Source: Guillardia theta CCMP2712 (taxonomy: Eukaryota; Cryptophyceae; Pyrenomonadales; Geminigeraceae). Taken from it: a stretch of 64,000 nt of DNA. Of the stretch, positions 42,764 to 53,072 are shown piece by piece; position 1 is the first letter of the stretch, and each line of letters starts with the position of its first letter. The notes beneath the pieces were generated by a model that searched no databases, was not told the DNA's origin, and saw only the letters and a list, made by a program, of their open reading frames with translations. Location of the stretch: NCBI RefSeq assembly GCF_000315625.1, contig NW_005434662.1, positions 799,842-863,841 on the forward strand. Direction: 5' to 3'. The translations under genes were made by a program, and so were the position numbers.

Positions 42764-45700
42764 TCAGAAGCCGTAGATGAACCTCGACGTCCATCGTCCG
42801 ATCTGGTCAGCCGGCATCTTGGTCAGCTTGCAGACTTCCGCCTTCACTTCCAGCTTAGAGCATAGAGATTGCAGCACTCGCGCGCAGTTTCGCAGGCAAA
42901 CCTCCGAGTCTCGTCCTTCCATCAGGATGTCCACCAGCTCCTTCAGCCCCCCCTGCCTCGCGAGCATGCGGTACAGCAACGAGATCTCCACCGTCAGCTC
43001 CTCGTCCGCATGCCGCAAGCAGTATCTCAGCGCCTTCATGGTCGACCCTCCTCCTCCCTCCTGCGCGTACTCGTGACCCGCCACTGCCTCGCGCATGAAG
43101 GCATGCTCAGCGATGCCGTGCAGCGCCTGCACCGCATGCCACATGCACTGCATGGCTGCGTCGCCATCGTGTGCGGGCTGCAGCAGCAGGCAGTCCAGCA
43201 GGCTCTCAGCTCCCCTCCTCCACACGTCCACCGCTTGCTCGGGGATCATTACCCAGAACGAAAGCGCCTGTGCCGCGACCGCTCGCTGCTGGACCTCCAG
43301 GCTGCGCAGGAGGACGTCGATGGTGGCGTCGATGGCGCTGACGCCCAACTTAGGAACGAGCTTGCAGACCTCGAGGATGCGAGCCCTGATGCTCTCTAGC
43401 GGCTCGTTGGTTCCTCGCTCGGAGACGCGGGCAAGCACGAGGGAGGCATGATAGCGCGAGCGAGCGTCGGTGGCGAGGACGATCATCTCAAGTAGGATGG
43501 GGACAACGTTTTGTGAGACTATCACTGCGCGCTCCTCCTCCTCCACCGCGATCTCTGCCAACGCTCTCGCTGCCTCCGACCGCGCGCGATGGTCGTCAGA
43601 GCGGAGGGTCGCGAGCAGCTCCATCAGCCCCCCGTGATGCGCAAGGAACGTGAGCGCGGCTGACGCGCAGGCCTGCGTGTCGGCAGCGCCTGTGGCAGAC
43701 TTGCCGTCAGTGACCTTGTCGTCGACACAGAGGGCGCGCGAGAGGAGGCGGCAGGTGCCCAAGGAGATGTCGTGCTGACGGAGGGCGAGGGAAGCAAGGA
43801 AGCGACGATTCTCAGGGTTTTCAGCAAGGACGGCGACGAGACAAGCAGCTTCAGACTGAACGAGGCAGCGGTCGGAGAGGAGGGAGGCCAGCAACGTCTC
43901 CATCAGGCTGCTCTTCAAGACCAAGTCTTGCATGCTCGCTTCCCCGATGCAGAGGTTCACGACCATGGCGAGGCCTGCGCTGAGCTCTTCTTCCGAGACC
44001 GAGGGGCGAGTGATGCAGTCGATGACTGGCTCTACCGCATGGCCGAACAGCTTCCAGTATCCCCCCAGCTTGCTCATCCGCCGTTTGATCGAAGGATGCA
44101 GCGAGCAGAGCGCCAAGACTTGCAGCGCTGCTGCTCGCGTCTCTTGTCTCCCCAGGTTGACGGCGAAGAGAAGAGCTTCCAACCCTCCCGCGTCAGCCAT
44201 CGCAACGCTCGTCCTCCCGTCCATTGCAAGGTTCCTCGCGAGACTCATCGCGTCCATGCAGACTTGCGAGATGCTGCTGCTCATTAGGCGCACAAGAGGC
44301 TCGAGGAGCTCCGGGTGCTCTTGCAGCACTTCCTCCTCTCCGCTCGTCAGCATCGCCAGAGCTCCAAGCGCATGACCCTGGAGGAGAAGCTCCTCCTCCT
44401 CCTCCTTTGTCTCCATCGCCTCGACCATGTCTGCGTTCATGCGGAAGTGGAGGAATCCCTCGTCCCAAAGGGGCTTCGACGTCTCTTGCCTGCTCGTAAC
44501 AAGCGCATGCCATTCGTCGCAGACAAAAGAAGCATCCTCCAGCAGCACGTTGTTGATCTGCTCATGCTGCAACCTCCGTACGATCTCTGTGATCGGAAGA
44601 TGTTCGAGGGCGTCGCAGGGACGAGCTCGAGCCGCCCGAAACAAGTACTTGTTGACATCGATGAAGGTCATGCAGACGAACCTCTCCTCTTCATCCTCGC
44701 TGTGAGAGAAGACAAGGATGTAGATAATGGCGCTTCGCAGGTCATCCAGTTCAAACTCGAACACGTCAGACCATGAAAGCTCATCTCCTCTCCGTCTCTC
44801 TGTGACGATCTCGTGCTGACCGCACACAATCTTGAGCGTGAACTCCGCATCCCTCTTCCTCCCGACGTCTCGCAGTCCTCGGGCTCGTAGGCAACTTAAC
44901 CGGATCGAAGCCTTCCGCTTCCTCGCTGTCAGCCCCACCAACGGCGCGACTCCGAACTTGTTGAGGATGAGCGATCGAAGCTGATCTCCGCCCTGCTTCC
45001 TTCCGCTCTCCCCTTGTCTCTGCCGCTGCGAATGCAGCATGGAGAGCATGGACTTTCGCTGAGAGTCTACGGAGGAGAAAGACTCTGGTGTGTTGCATCG
45101 CGATCGAGGAGGGGGGTCGAGGAACAGTCTGTTACCCAACAACGTCTCGTTATGTCGCCCTCTGCCCTCGTAGTCCATCACCAGCAGCGTCTTGATCATG
45201 CTCAGGCTCGTCGTCTTCAGTGTCCGCGTCGTTGCTGTCTGCAGCAGGTCCACCAGAAGCTGCATCCCCTCGTCTGCCATCACCTCCCGCGCGCTGCTGA
45301 AGTAATTCGCCATGGGCCCTCCCGCAAATCCGATCCAGTGCGAGGGGATGCGCATGAGCAAAGAGAGTAGATGGAGGGCTACCTCCTTGCAGTCGTCTGG
45401 GTGACCCTTCAAGATGTGCAAGAGGTCCTGCACCGCCTTCTCCTTCACCAGCTCTCTCCTGACGTCATACAAGTATGCAGCATCCGCTTCCGAGTAGTCG
45501 CTGTCGATCTCGTCAGAGCTCTCGCACAAGAGAAGGAGGGCGACGAGGCTTAAGAAAGCGTTTGGATCTTCCTTTCGCCTCGCTATCTTGAGGAATACAT
45601 GGACGCCAATGTTCTTGGCTATCTTTCTGCACGTCTCGAAGCTTCCATGATATCGACCCGCTTTCTTGCTTCTCATGCTCAAGATGGTTCGAAGGATCAA

Positions 45701-46143
45701 GATGATTTGCTGCTGTGGATCTTCCTCTAATCCCTTCAGTACCGCCGAAGCCACGTCGTCGTTGAGCTTGTACAGCATCCTCAACTGGGTGAAATCTCAG
45801 ATGCTTCTCTCTCGCGCACAGCTCTCACTCTTCTCTGTCGATTCTCTTCCGATGTCTTCATCACCTCCTCTATCAGTTGCCTGCCGCTGTATCGTAATTG
45901 CCTCTGAACCGCCATTCCGTTCTCCTCCGCTCCAAGATCTCGCAGCCATGAAAGCACTTGGTCGCAAGTCATGCGCGACACCGATGTCTCGGCATGGCTC
46001 GACTCCCCATACGCACCAAGAATTTTGATCGCTCTTGTGATCAAAACTTCTGATGCTGTAGAAACAAGACGATCAGAAGTTTGTTGGGAAGGTATGAACA
46101 CGTGGTTACGGCCCTCTCCTCCTTCTTTCTCTTCCTCCTCCTT

Positions 46144-46205
<62 letters not shown>

Positions 46206-46289
46206 ACTTGGGCTGTTTCCCTTTCTTTACGTCCTCATGTCAACGCTTTCCTTGCTATACTCACCGCTTCCCCCATGGCGGTATTCCAT
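42764..46289 (-). CDS. SAM, ARM-repeat and C2-like domain protein
   Basis: Three exons (46289-46265, 46055-45829, 45784-42764) encode 1,090 residues. Exon 1 gives only MEYRHGGS. Exon 2 carries a SAM-like domain (MTCDQVLSWLRDLGAE, then SGRQLIEEVMK) that continues into exon 3. Residues about 100-300 are helical repeats. About 385-480 is a C2-like beta domain (ASIRLSCLRARGLRDVGR, then DELSWSDVFEFELDDL). The remaining C-terminal half is a long armadillo array (ALGALAMLTSGEEEVLQ, ARNLAMDGRTSVAMADAGG, ARALAEIAVEEEER). It is probably a scaffold that binds membranes or partners; no enzyme motif is visible. Intron 1 holds a CTG repeat. The gene ends 40 bp from the convergent coiled-coil gene. Confidence 0.75.
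46147..46203 (+). repeat. CTG triplet repeat, 19 units
   Basis: A perfect run of 19 CTG units (CAG on the gene's strand) inside intron 1 of the SAM/ARM gene. Confidence 0.95.
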
Positions 46290-46457
46290 GTTGCTGCCGT
46301 TACTGTTTCGTCGGTTACATCGCCGATATGCCACCGGGCCCGACTCAGAACGAGGCGCAGGGGATGCTATGATGATTCAATGGAGTGAGGGGCACAGCAA
46401 GTGAGCTTGACCAGCGTTGTTTATCTACATGCGCGACTCATTCCCGTGACTAGTCCG

Positions 46458-47523
46458 TCAGTTCTCAGCGAAGTTTCCATGCCCTGTCTCAGCCGCATGT
46501 TTCTGTGCTCCGTCACTGCCCTGAATCCCTTGGCCGCACACAAGGCATCTAAGCGAGAAGTTGGAGGTGTCTGTGAACTGTCGCTTGTCACGAAATGTTT
46601 TGACAAGGGCGATGGCGAGCTCCTCAGCCTGCAGGGCGTCAGCTCACCCCACGAGAACACTGGGAGGAGGACGAGCACCTCGAGGTCATCCACCCGGAAC
46701 AGAGTCACTTCCTTGCGACCCTCGAGCTCTGAGATCGCATCGTAGTGTATCCCATCATACATGAGGTACATCCTCCGCGAGAGACCCCTGCCTTCCCCTG
46801 AGAGTTGAGAGTTTAGATAACGACTTGCCAACACCTTGCGAGTGGCTCACCGAATCTGTAGAGGCGAAGAGTCTGGCAGTCGATAGCGCAGATCTCAACT
46901 TGAAAGTGACCAGCAAGAATGCTGCACTCTATGGCCCCTCCCCAGCTCGAAGACTGCTGTATCCAGTGACTGTACTCTTGGTTGCTCTTTGACAAGACAG
47001 CCTCGCCTGGGCAGGCAGTGAGAATCGTCAACCTGCATCAGGTCTCAAGCTTCACAGTACTCTTCTGGATCTGACAAGATCACTGCCGAGATGAGCTCAC
47101 GGAGCTCAAGGGCGCTACTGGTTTGGTGGATGTTGTCAACTGGCGCCATGCAGTAGGCGATGGAGTTGAACAAACAGGAGTTGTCGGAGGGGATCACCTT
47201 CCTCACAAACTTCCGCGAGGCAGCAGATTCTTCTTCTGCCATCTCCGACACTCTCAGCAACGTGCCACCTTCTACGCCCGCAGCACTCAAAGGAGTACTG
47301 GAGTTCAAGAAGGGCTTGAGCGTCTCTTGAGGAGGAAACCCCACGAGGATTTTCTGCCTGTTGGGAGGGATGCCAGTCTTGGCCATAATCTCCGCCTGCA
47401 GATCCCGCACAGTCTTGTCTCCTTCCAAGTTGATCTGGCATCGACCCGCAGGTCCTTGAACTCCGATGATCTGCGAGCACGAGTGATAAGACCGCCAGGA
47501 GGGGACGAGCAGCGAATGACCAT
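46458..47523 (-). CDS. YOD1: OTU1/YOD1 deubiquitinase
   Basis: YOD1/Otu1 is the p97/Cdc48-associated ubiquitin thioesterase acting in ER-associated degradation. Five exons (47523-47521, 47470-47056, 47006-46851, 46797-46679, 46628-46458) encode 287 residues; yeast Otu1 has 301. The N-terminal UBX-like domain has GPAGRCQINLEGDKTVRDLQ and KTGIPPNRQKILVGFPP. The OTU core has VIPSDNSCLFNSIAYCM with the catalytic Asp and Cys, then SWGGAIECSILAGHFQVEI, then YLMYDGIHYD with the catalytic His. The C-terminal C2H2 zinc finger is CLVCGQGIQG followed by HAAETGHGNF. Exon 1 appears to encode only the ATG: the start codon lies directly before the GT of a 50-nt intron, and only this join keeps the frame. 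Confidence 0.93.
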
Positions 47524-48551
47524 TGCTGTGGTTGAGCCTTTAGCCGGAAATCCATCAGATGCTTCAAAAGTCAATGTTCAGTATTGCACTGGTCTATCCT
47601 TTGCTCAGCTCGACCCTTTAGCTAAGCTTCGCCTTCGTCATGATCTCCTTTTCATCGTCTCGTCCTTACGTGTCCTCCTTGCCTGGTCTCCTTCTCTTCA
47701 TCTATCTTCATTCTCTTCACTCTTCCTCCTTGCAGTGAAGCTTCCACCACGATTCTCGCTCCACTCCTCTCAACTGTTGCTCTAGCATTCTCCTCTGCTC
47801 TCCGTGTCTCCTCCTTGATAGCTCACTTGATAGCTCAAGGTCCCTCCCCCTCCCTCCCCTTCGCTCCCCCTCCCTCCCCTTCGCTCTTCTTTTTCCCCAT
47901 CATTTTGGACTCAGCCAAAGACCTCCAGCGATTAAAATGTTGGCGTCAGGGTCTCACAACTTGGGCTATTATTTGAATGACTATATGAATATGTTTCTTC
48001 TTTTGAAAATATAGAATTAAATTTTGGCTCTAATCTTGAATTTAGAAAATTTTGTGTAGCACAAGGCACCCGAGCTCGATCCGCTGACTCAGCGCGATGA
48101 AGTGATGAGCCAGTTAGGTTGAGGGTAGAGAGAGACAGGAGGGAGGAACAGAAACACACACACACACACACAGGGAGGGAGGGAGGGAGAGACCAGGAGG
48201 GAGGGAGAGACCAGGAGGGAGGGAGGGAGGGAGGGAGAGAGAGACCAGGAGGGAGGGAGGTGCTTCATACAATGGTGTTGGAAGAACAGGGCAGCAAGAA
48301 AAGAGTGAAAAGGATGATTTTAAACGAGAAGGAAACGTTGCGAGGAGGTAGCTATCGAGGGAAGCTCTTCTGATGGAAATCAAATAAATGGCAAGAAGGA
48401 TGCTACATGATTAGACAAAAGTTGGCTTGTATCAGTCCGTGGTCGTTGTATTAAGATTAGTGATAAAAGCAGGGAACTAGTAAAATGCAGGCTAGAGGAA
48501 TTGAATGGATGTCAGTTCATCTGAGCTACTTGCAAAGTCTGCAGGAACAAG
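47524..48551. other. divergent intergenic region; no further gene seen
   Basis: Between the YOD1 start and the hSac2-gene start. It contains C-rich runs (47,820-47,890), a short AT-rich block near 47,990-48,050, a CA run and GGGA repeats (48,150-48,255). No supported reading frame. Confidence 0.5.
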
Positions 48552-49658
48552 ATGGAGGACTTCGCTATGCTCGTGCACAAACTAACAGAACCTGCGAAGC
48601 AAGGCGATTCAGCGACGGTCCGTGTGCAGGGGGACTGAATGTCAAGCTGACCTGAATATTCAGGTTCGAGAAGTTTTGCGCGATTCAAAGCGATTGCATT
48701 TTCTATGGCAACCGACGACGGTACAGCAAGAAGCCATCGACAAGTAAGAAACCAAGCAACATTGCTGGTATCATGACTCTTCTTGAAGGTGCATCGACAC
48801 TTGTCTACCTTCGGGGGGTGGGGAGCAGCATCTCAAGGGCTGGGTTGTCACCTCAGTCAATGAGTGGGGAGGAGATCAAGAGCGGATATTCCTTCTCACC
48901 GACAAGCGATGTTACCGTATAAAGTTTGACTTCGACTCGAAACAAGTAACTGCTTCCAAAGCCATCGAATTGGTGAGACACGACTACAACTTTCGAGGCC
49001 TCTGAGACGGATTTGATGTCAGAGTGAAGTCATACGGGTGGAGTATGGATCCTTCAAAGCAGCAAAAGCGTCCCTCACGACTTGGGTAACCTATTCGTGT
49101 TCCTTCATCCTCACTATATTCTTGTTCCTCCCGACCCTCCCTAATGATATCTGCCCCATGCATTACACTTCCCTTCCTCTCTTGTAAGACATGTTCAATT
49201 GCGATGGACAGGTGTGGAAGAAGGAGATAGAGCAGCAGCAGGTGAGCTGCCTTCTCCTGCTCTTGTCAAGCTCACGACCCTCCTTCAGGGATTTCGCATC
49301 TTCACGCGAGAGTTGGATGGCAACAAGAGCATCAACGCGATCGCTCGCGAGCAGCTGCCGGCACTGCTGGGCACTGAGCCAACGCCACAGGTGGAGATTG
49401 TCAGGGATCGTAATCAAGCAGGTTAAGGCTTGAGCAGGAGGAATTCTACCGCGAGTATAGAGCTTTCGGTGCAGAGGAGGAGCCGTGGAGGGAGGAAGTG
49501 TTCGCACAGGTGAGCATGGCTGTCCATTCGCCAAGGTGACTGGCGCACAGGAACTCGCTGCTGCCTTCATGGCCGCGTCGATTCTCAGCGGGGCAAACTT
49601 TGACGTCCGTCCAGCTGAGATGGACAAGGAAGTACCGGGTGGAGTTTTTTCAATGTGA
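48552..49658 (+). CDS. hSac2/TPRG1-like domain protein
   Basis: The hSac2 domain (PH-like) occurs in animal INPP5F and in TPRG1L, a presynaptic protein; its general role in protists is unknown. The first exon MEDFAMLVHKLTEPAKQ is followed after a GT-AG intron by REVLRDSKRLHFLWQP. The diagnostic hSac2 exon carries GWVVTSVNEWGGDQERIF, LLTDKRCYRIKFDFDSKQ and EVIRVEYGSFKAA. Later exons give GFRIFTRELDGNKSINAIA, LEQEEFYREYRAFGAEEEPW and ELAAAFMAASILSGANFDV, ending GGVFSM at 49,658. Introns of about 45 nt separate most pieces, but several middle joins were not fixed. No phosphatase domain is present, so a TPRG1-type adaptor fits better than INPP5F. Confidence 0.72.
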
Positions 49659-49964
49659 TGAGTCTCAGCTCGGGGGCTGTGCTGATAAGACGTTGGGCAG
49701 GTTCTATAACAGTTTGAGTCTTGGCAAATACTCCAAGACAGCTTGAGGCGTGTGAGAAACCAACGAACTATTGAAATGATGAAAACGAGCGAGAGGGCAA
49801 GCGGGGCGGGTTGTCAGCGATACCTGCGAAACGGGGCCTGAGGACATAAATACCGTGAAATGTTTGTGAATATGAGTCAACTTTTGTTCGTTACGAAATA
49901 TTCTTCTAAGCTTGAAACAATGATGGGAGGCTGAGCCTTCTTGGGCTGATTGTGAACAAACAAG
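49659..49964. other. short convergent intergenic region
   Basis: AT-leaning 3' flank between two convergent genes. No supported feature was seen. Confidence 0.4.
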
Positions 49965-51773
49965 TTAATCTATCATCGCACCAACACACATTAAACTCAC
50001 CGTCGCGAAATTTCCTTGATTCTCTGACGTGGAGATGGCAATCGTGGTTGTGTTTCGACAAACGTTTTGAAACCAGCCGACACTCTCGGGGTTGTCGTCA
50101 ACCATCAACGCCAGCTTATTTTCGGCCGAATATTCTCCAAGCACTCGCCCAAGGTATCCTCGTCCTTCTACTGTCTCGCAGAACAGGATGTGGGTGGAGT
50201 TGAGACCAGCATCACAGATTCCTGCTTCCCTCAGGGCCTCCACTACCACGCCCTCGCACTCGTCGTCCTTCCAAGACCCATGCGGGTACGTCTCGTTCAC
50301 CACCGTGTGGTTCTCCATGTAGCGGGTCAAGGTGTCATGCCCCGAGTGAGGGAATTGAGTGACAAGAAACAGGTCGGTAGAAGCAGCGAGATGCATCAGG
50401 ACGGGTCCCACGCCTTCAATCATCTGCAGGTGGGTCTCGCCTTGAAAGAAAACTTTCTGAATGTCAGATTCTTTGAAGACCGCATTGTTAGTCACGACCA
50501 GCACTCGTCGCCCTTTCAGCTCCTTCAGCTTCCTCGAGTCCATGCTCACTGAGTTCATCATGTCATGTACGTGCTGCGGTAACCCCTTTTGTGGCGCTGC
50601 GGAAGCCGAGTGGGTGCCCTTGCCGGCGAAGCCCAACGAGCGGAAGAGCTGGACAGACAACAACTTGATCATCGCAAAGATCCAGGAGGAGATGGAAGGG
50701 TAAGACCATGGCAAGTACGCCTGCAGATCGCTTGTCTCTTCACCTCCACCGCGCAGGCGCATTGATGAAGGTCTTTCTGCTGCTCGCGGCCTCACGCCCT
50801 GGACTGCTTCTGTGCCAGAACGAGCCTTCGGCTTGTTCTTCTGAGATTTCTTCTCTTCTTCTGCCTTGATAAATTCCTTGAGCTGCTCTCGCTCAACCTG
50901 TCGAGCGTATCGATTGGTCACACGTCGGATGACAAGGAAAGGGTTGTTGGGATCTTTCTTCTGCTTGGTTAACGCCTGCACCTTGGCTTTGTCACGGAGG
51001 AATTCGCCCAGCAACTTGATCATTTCATCTTCAGGCTTTCTTTTCTTGGTCTTCTTTGGCTTGCCCCCGGCGTCCGTCTGGACCGGCTTGAATCGCTCGT
51101 TTCCCTTGAAACCCAGCGACTTGCTGCCGTCTGTTATCATGGGCTTGGGGGCGCTTGCCTCGAGAAGCTGCTTCTTCTCTTCCTCGTACTTCTTGGCTGC
51201 AATCAAGTTCAACACATTCACCACAGTCTTGCGGACAATGCGCTCCTTCGCCTTCTCTGCTTGCACGTCCGGATAAGCTTCGGAGACATTGCGCATGCGG
51301 TTCACTTCCGACCAGAACTTTTTGTGTAAGCGAGAGATGTCACTTCTCTTCTCGGTCGGGGCCTCGAGGTCACTACCACGAGTGATAGAGATGAGGCCGG
51401 GTATCTTAGCTGACTTCCTTCGTTTGACCTCACCGCTCATAATCAATGCTGCGTCTTTGAGCATCTTATGCATGTTACTTGTCCACGAGTCCTCCTCTTC
51501 CTCCGGGGCTAGAGAGTTGTTGAGACTCTCCCGAACCTCCTTCGAGAAACGTTCTGTGCCTGATGCATCCGACCTATGCAAGGCTTGATTGTCCTTGCCC
51601 CTCGATATCCTAGCAGACCCCGAAGACGACAGAGGAGTCGATGATGGCATCTCACAACTCTTAGCGAAGGCCCTAGAGTCAACAAAGAGGAGGAGCAGCA
51701 TGAGCAGAGCTCTAGCCCTAGTCGGCATCATCTTCCAGCCCCTTCTCCTTGACTTCATTGCTCTCCTTCCCAT
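49965..51773 (-). CDS. secretory/plastid-type protein with PEX22-like C-terminal domain
   Basis: A single 602-residue frame. After a short basic start, residues about 15-37 form a signal peptide ending RALLMLLLLFVDSRA, followed directly by Phe-Ala-Lys and a Ser-rich segment. This Ala|Phe junction is typical of plastid-directed proteins in cryptophytes and other secondary red algae. A long basic helical region follows (about 120-340; KKTKKRKPEDEMIKLL, EREQLKEFIKAEEEKK). A hydrophobic stretch at about 370-388 (ISSWIFAMIKLLSVQLF) precedes the terminal domain RRVLVVTNNAVFKESDI, DLFLVTQFPHSGHD, HILFCETVEGRGYLGRVLG and LALMVDDNPESV. This domain resembles PEX22 of plants, the membrane anchor of the PEX4 ubiquitin conjugase, and HAD-like folds. 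The resemblance is by pattern and moderate. Confidence 0.5.
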   Translation of the reverse strand: MGRRAMKSRRRGWKMMPTRARALLMLLLLFVDSRAFAKSCEMPSSTPLSSSGSARISRGKDNQALHRSDASGTERFSKEVRESLNNSLAPEEEEDSWTSNMHKMLKDAALIMSGEVKRRKSAKIPGLISITRGSDLEAPTEKRSDISRLHKKFWSEVNRMRNVSEAYPDVQAEKAKERIVRKTVVNVLNLIAAKKYEEEKKQLLEASAPKPMITDGSKSLGFKGNERFKPVQTDAGGKPKKTKKRKPEDEMIKLLGEFLRDKAKVQALTKQKKDPNNPFLVIRRVTNRYARQVEREQLKEFIKAEEEKKSQKNKPKARSGTEAVQGVRPRAAERPSSMRLRGGGEETSDLQAYLPWSYPSISSWIFAMIKLLSVQLFRSLGFAGKGTHSASAAPQKGLPQHVHDMMNSVSMDSRKLKELKGRRVLVVTNNAVFKESDIQKVFFQGETHLQMIEGVGPVLMHLAASTDLFLVTQFPHSGHDTLTRYMENHTVVNETYPHGSWKDDECEGVVVEALREAGICDAGLNSTHILFCETVEGRGYLGRVLGEYSAENKLALMVDDNPESVGWFQNVCRNTTTIAISTSENQGNFATVSLMCVGAMID

Positions 51774-51960
51774 CCCATTTCCATCCCCTCACGATCTCTA
51801 CTACTCACCCCCACCCACCCACACAAGGCAAGTTGAGATATCGTACCCCCTTGTCTCCCATTTTCATCCGTCGACATCAGGACCCCTACCTCACACTTTA
51901 TACCACCACCCCCTCCTTTAGATGCGGCCTCTGCGGCGGCCGAGGTCAATTGGATTACGT
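51774..51960 (-). promoter_or_regulatory. C-rich upstream region of the PEX22-like gene
   Basis: Directly upstream of the start codon at 51,773 lie CACCCCCACCCACCC, TATCGTACCCCC and TATACCACCACCCCC. These are the same words that mark other divergent gaps in this window. TTTATACC near 51,898 could contain a TATA-like element. Confidence 0.35.
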
Positions 51961-52109
51961 ATTCTAATTTCAATTAGAGCACGTCTGGTCTGCGTAACCA
52001 CTGTAATCGGCCGTAACGGTTACACAGCGCGGGAGAACGAAAATGAAAGAAAGCGATTCGGATGCACAAGGACGATCTCGATGAGGCCATGCTCTCCTTA
52101 TACTAAGTT

Positions 52110-52408
52110 CCTTCCTCCTATGCCTTCCTCCTATGCCTTCCTCCTATGCCTTCCTCCTATGCCTTCCTCCTATGCCTTCCTCCCATGCCTTCCTCCCATG
52201 CCTTCCTCCTATGCCTTCCTCCTATGCCTTCCTCCTATGCCTTCCTCCTATGCCTTCCTCCTATGCCTTCCTCCTATGCCTTCCTCCCATGCCTTCCTCC
52301 TATGCCTTCCTCCTATGCCTTCCTCCTATGCCTTCCTCCCATGCCTTCCTCCCATGCCTTCCTCCTATGCCTTCCTCCTATGCCTTCCTCCTATGCCTTC
52401 CTCCTATG
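52110..52408. repeat. 13-bp minisatellite, 23 copies
   Basis: Exactly 23 units of CCTTCCTCCTATG (some with CCCATG) fill 299 bp. The unit is not a multiple of three, so all three frames on the plus strand stay open with the same repeated Pro-Ser-Tyr-Ala-Leu-Cys pattern. I do not call these frames genes. Confidence 0.97.
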
Positions 52409-53072
52409 CTCCGCCCTCTCATGCTCCGCTCTTCTGTGATTCTCCTGTCCATGCTCGTCTCTCCTACGCTTCTTCCTGTCAAACTCCTTCCTCTATTTGT
52501 CTTTCCTTAGGTAACCCTTATTTCAATGCTCTTCCCTCCTTTGCTCATTCCTCTCCCTTATGCTCCGCCTAGCCATTCCTCACGTAATCCTCCGTCAAGT
52601 TTTCTTGTTCCTGTGCATCCCTTCAACCTTCACTGATACTCTCATCATCCTTCTTCCTGTGATCTTTCTTATGCACTTCATATTGCACGTTGCTATGAAA
52701 TCTACTCTCCCTGTCTCAAATCCTCTTGTCCTCATGTGCTCTCTTCGTCCTCCTTCTCACCTTCTTGTATCTGGCTTTCTCACTGCATGAACACGTTACT
52801 CTGGGCTTTTCTTCGGTCTTTCTTCCAGCTTCACTCATTGTCGAGGAGCAACACAAGGAGGAGAAGAGGCCTTTGCTTTTCTCTGATGAATTTTCTTTCG
52901 CTGGCTCTCAAATTGACGGTCTGTTGCTGCTTGTAGGACTACATGATCGAATATCTTGAGGACGCTTCCGTCGACGTCTCTCCGACCTATCACTGCTTCC
53001 ACCATTTTGGTTGAGTCCAAATTACGCTCAAGGACGTTTGTGTCCTGCCAGACAGTGCGGTCGAATACCTAG

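Noticed and set aside
42764-45800. Many plus-strand frames opposite the SAM/ARM gene
   Set aside because: They are antisense shadows of a long GC-rich exon and show no domain features.
52133-52572. Long plus-strand reading frames over the 13-bp array
   Set aside because: They exist only because the repeat unit lacks stops in every frame; no non-repeat protein features flank them.
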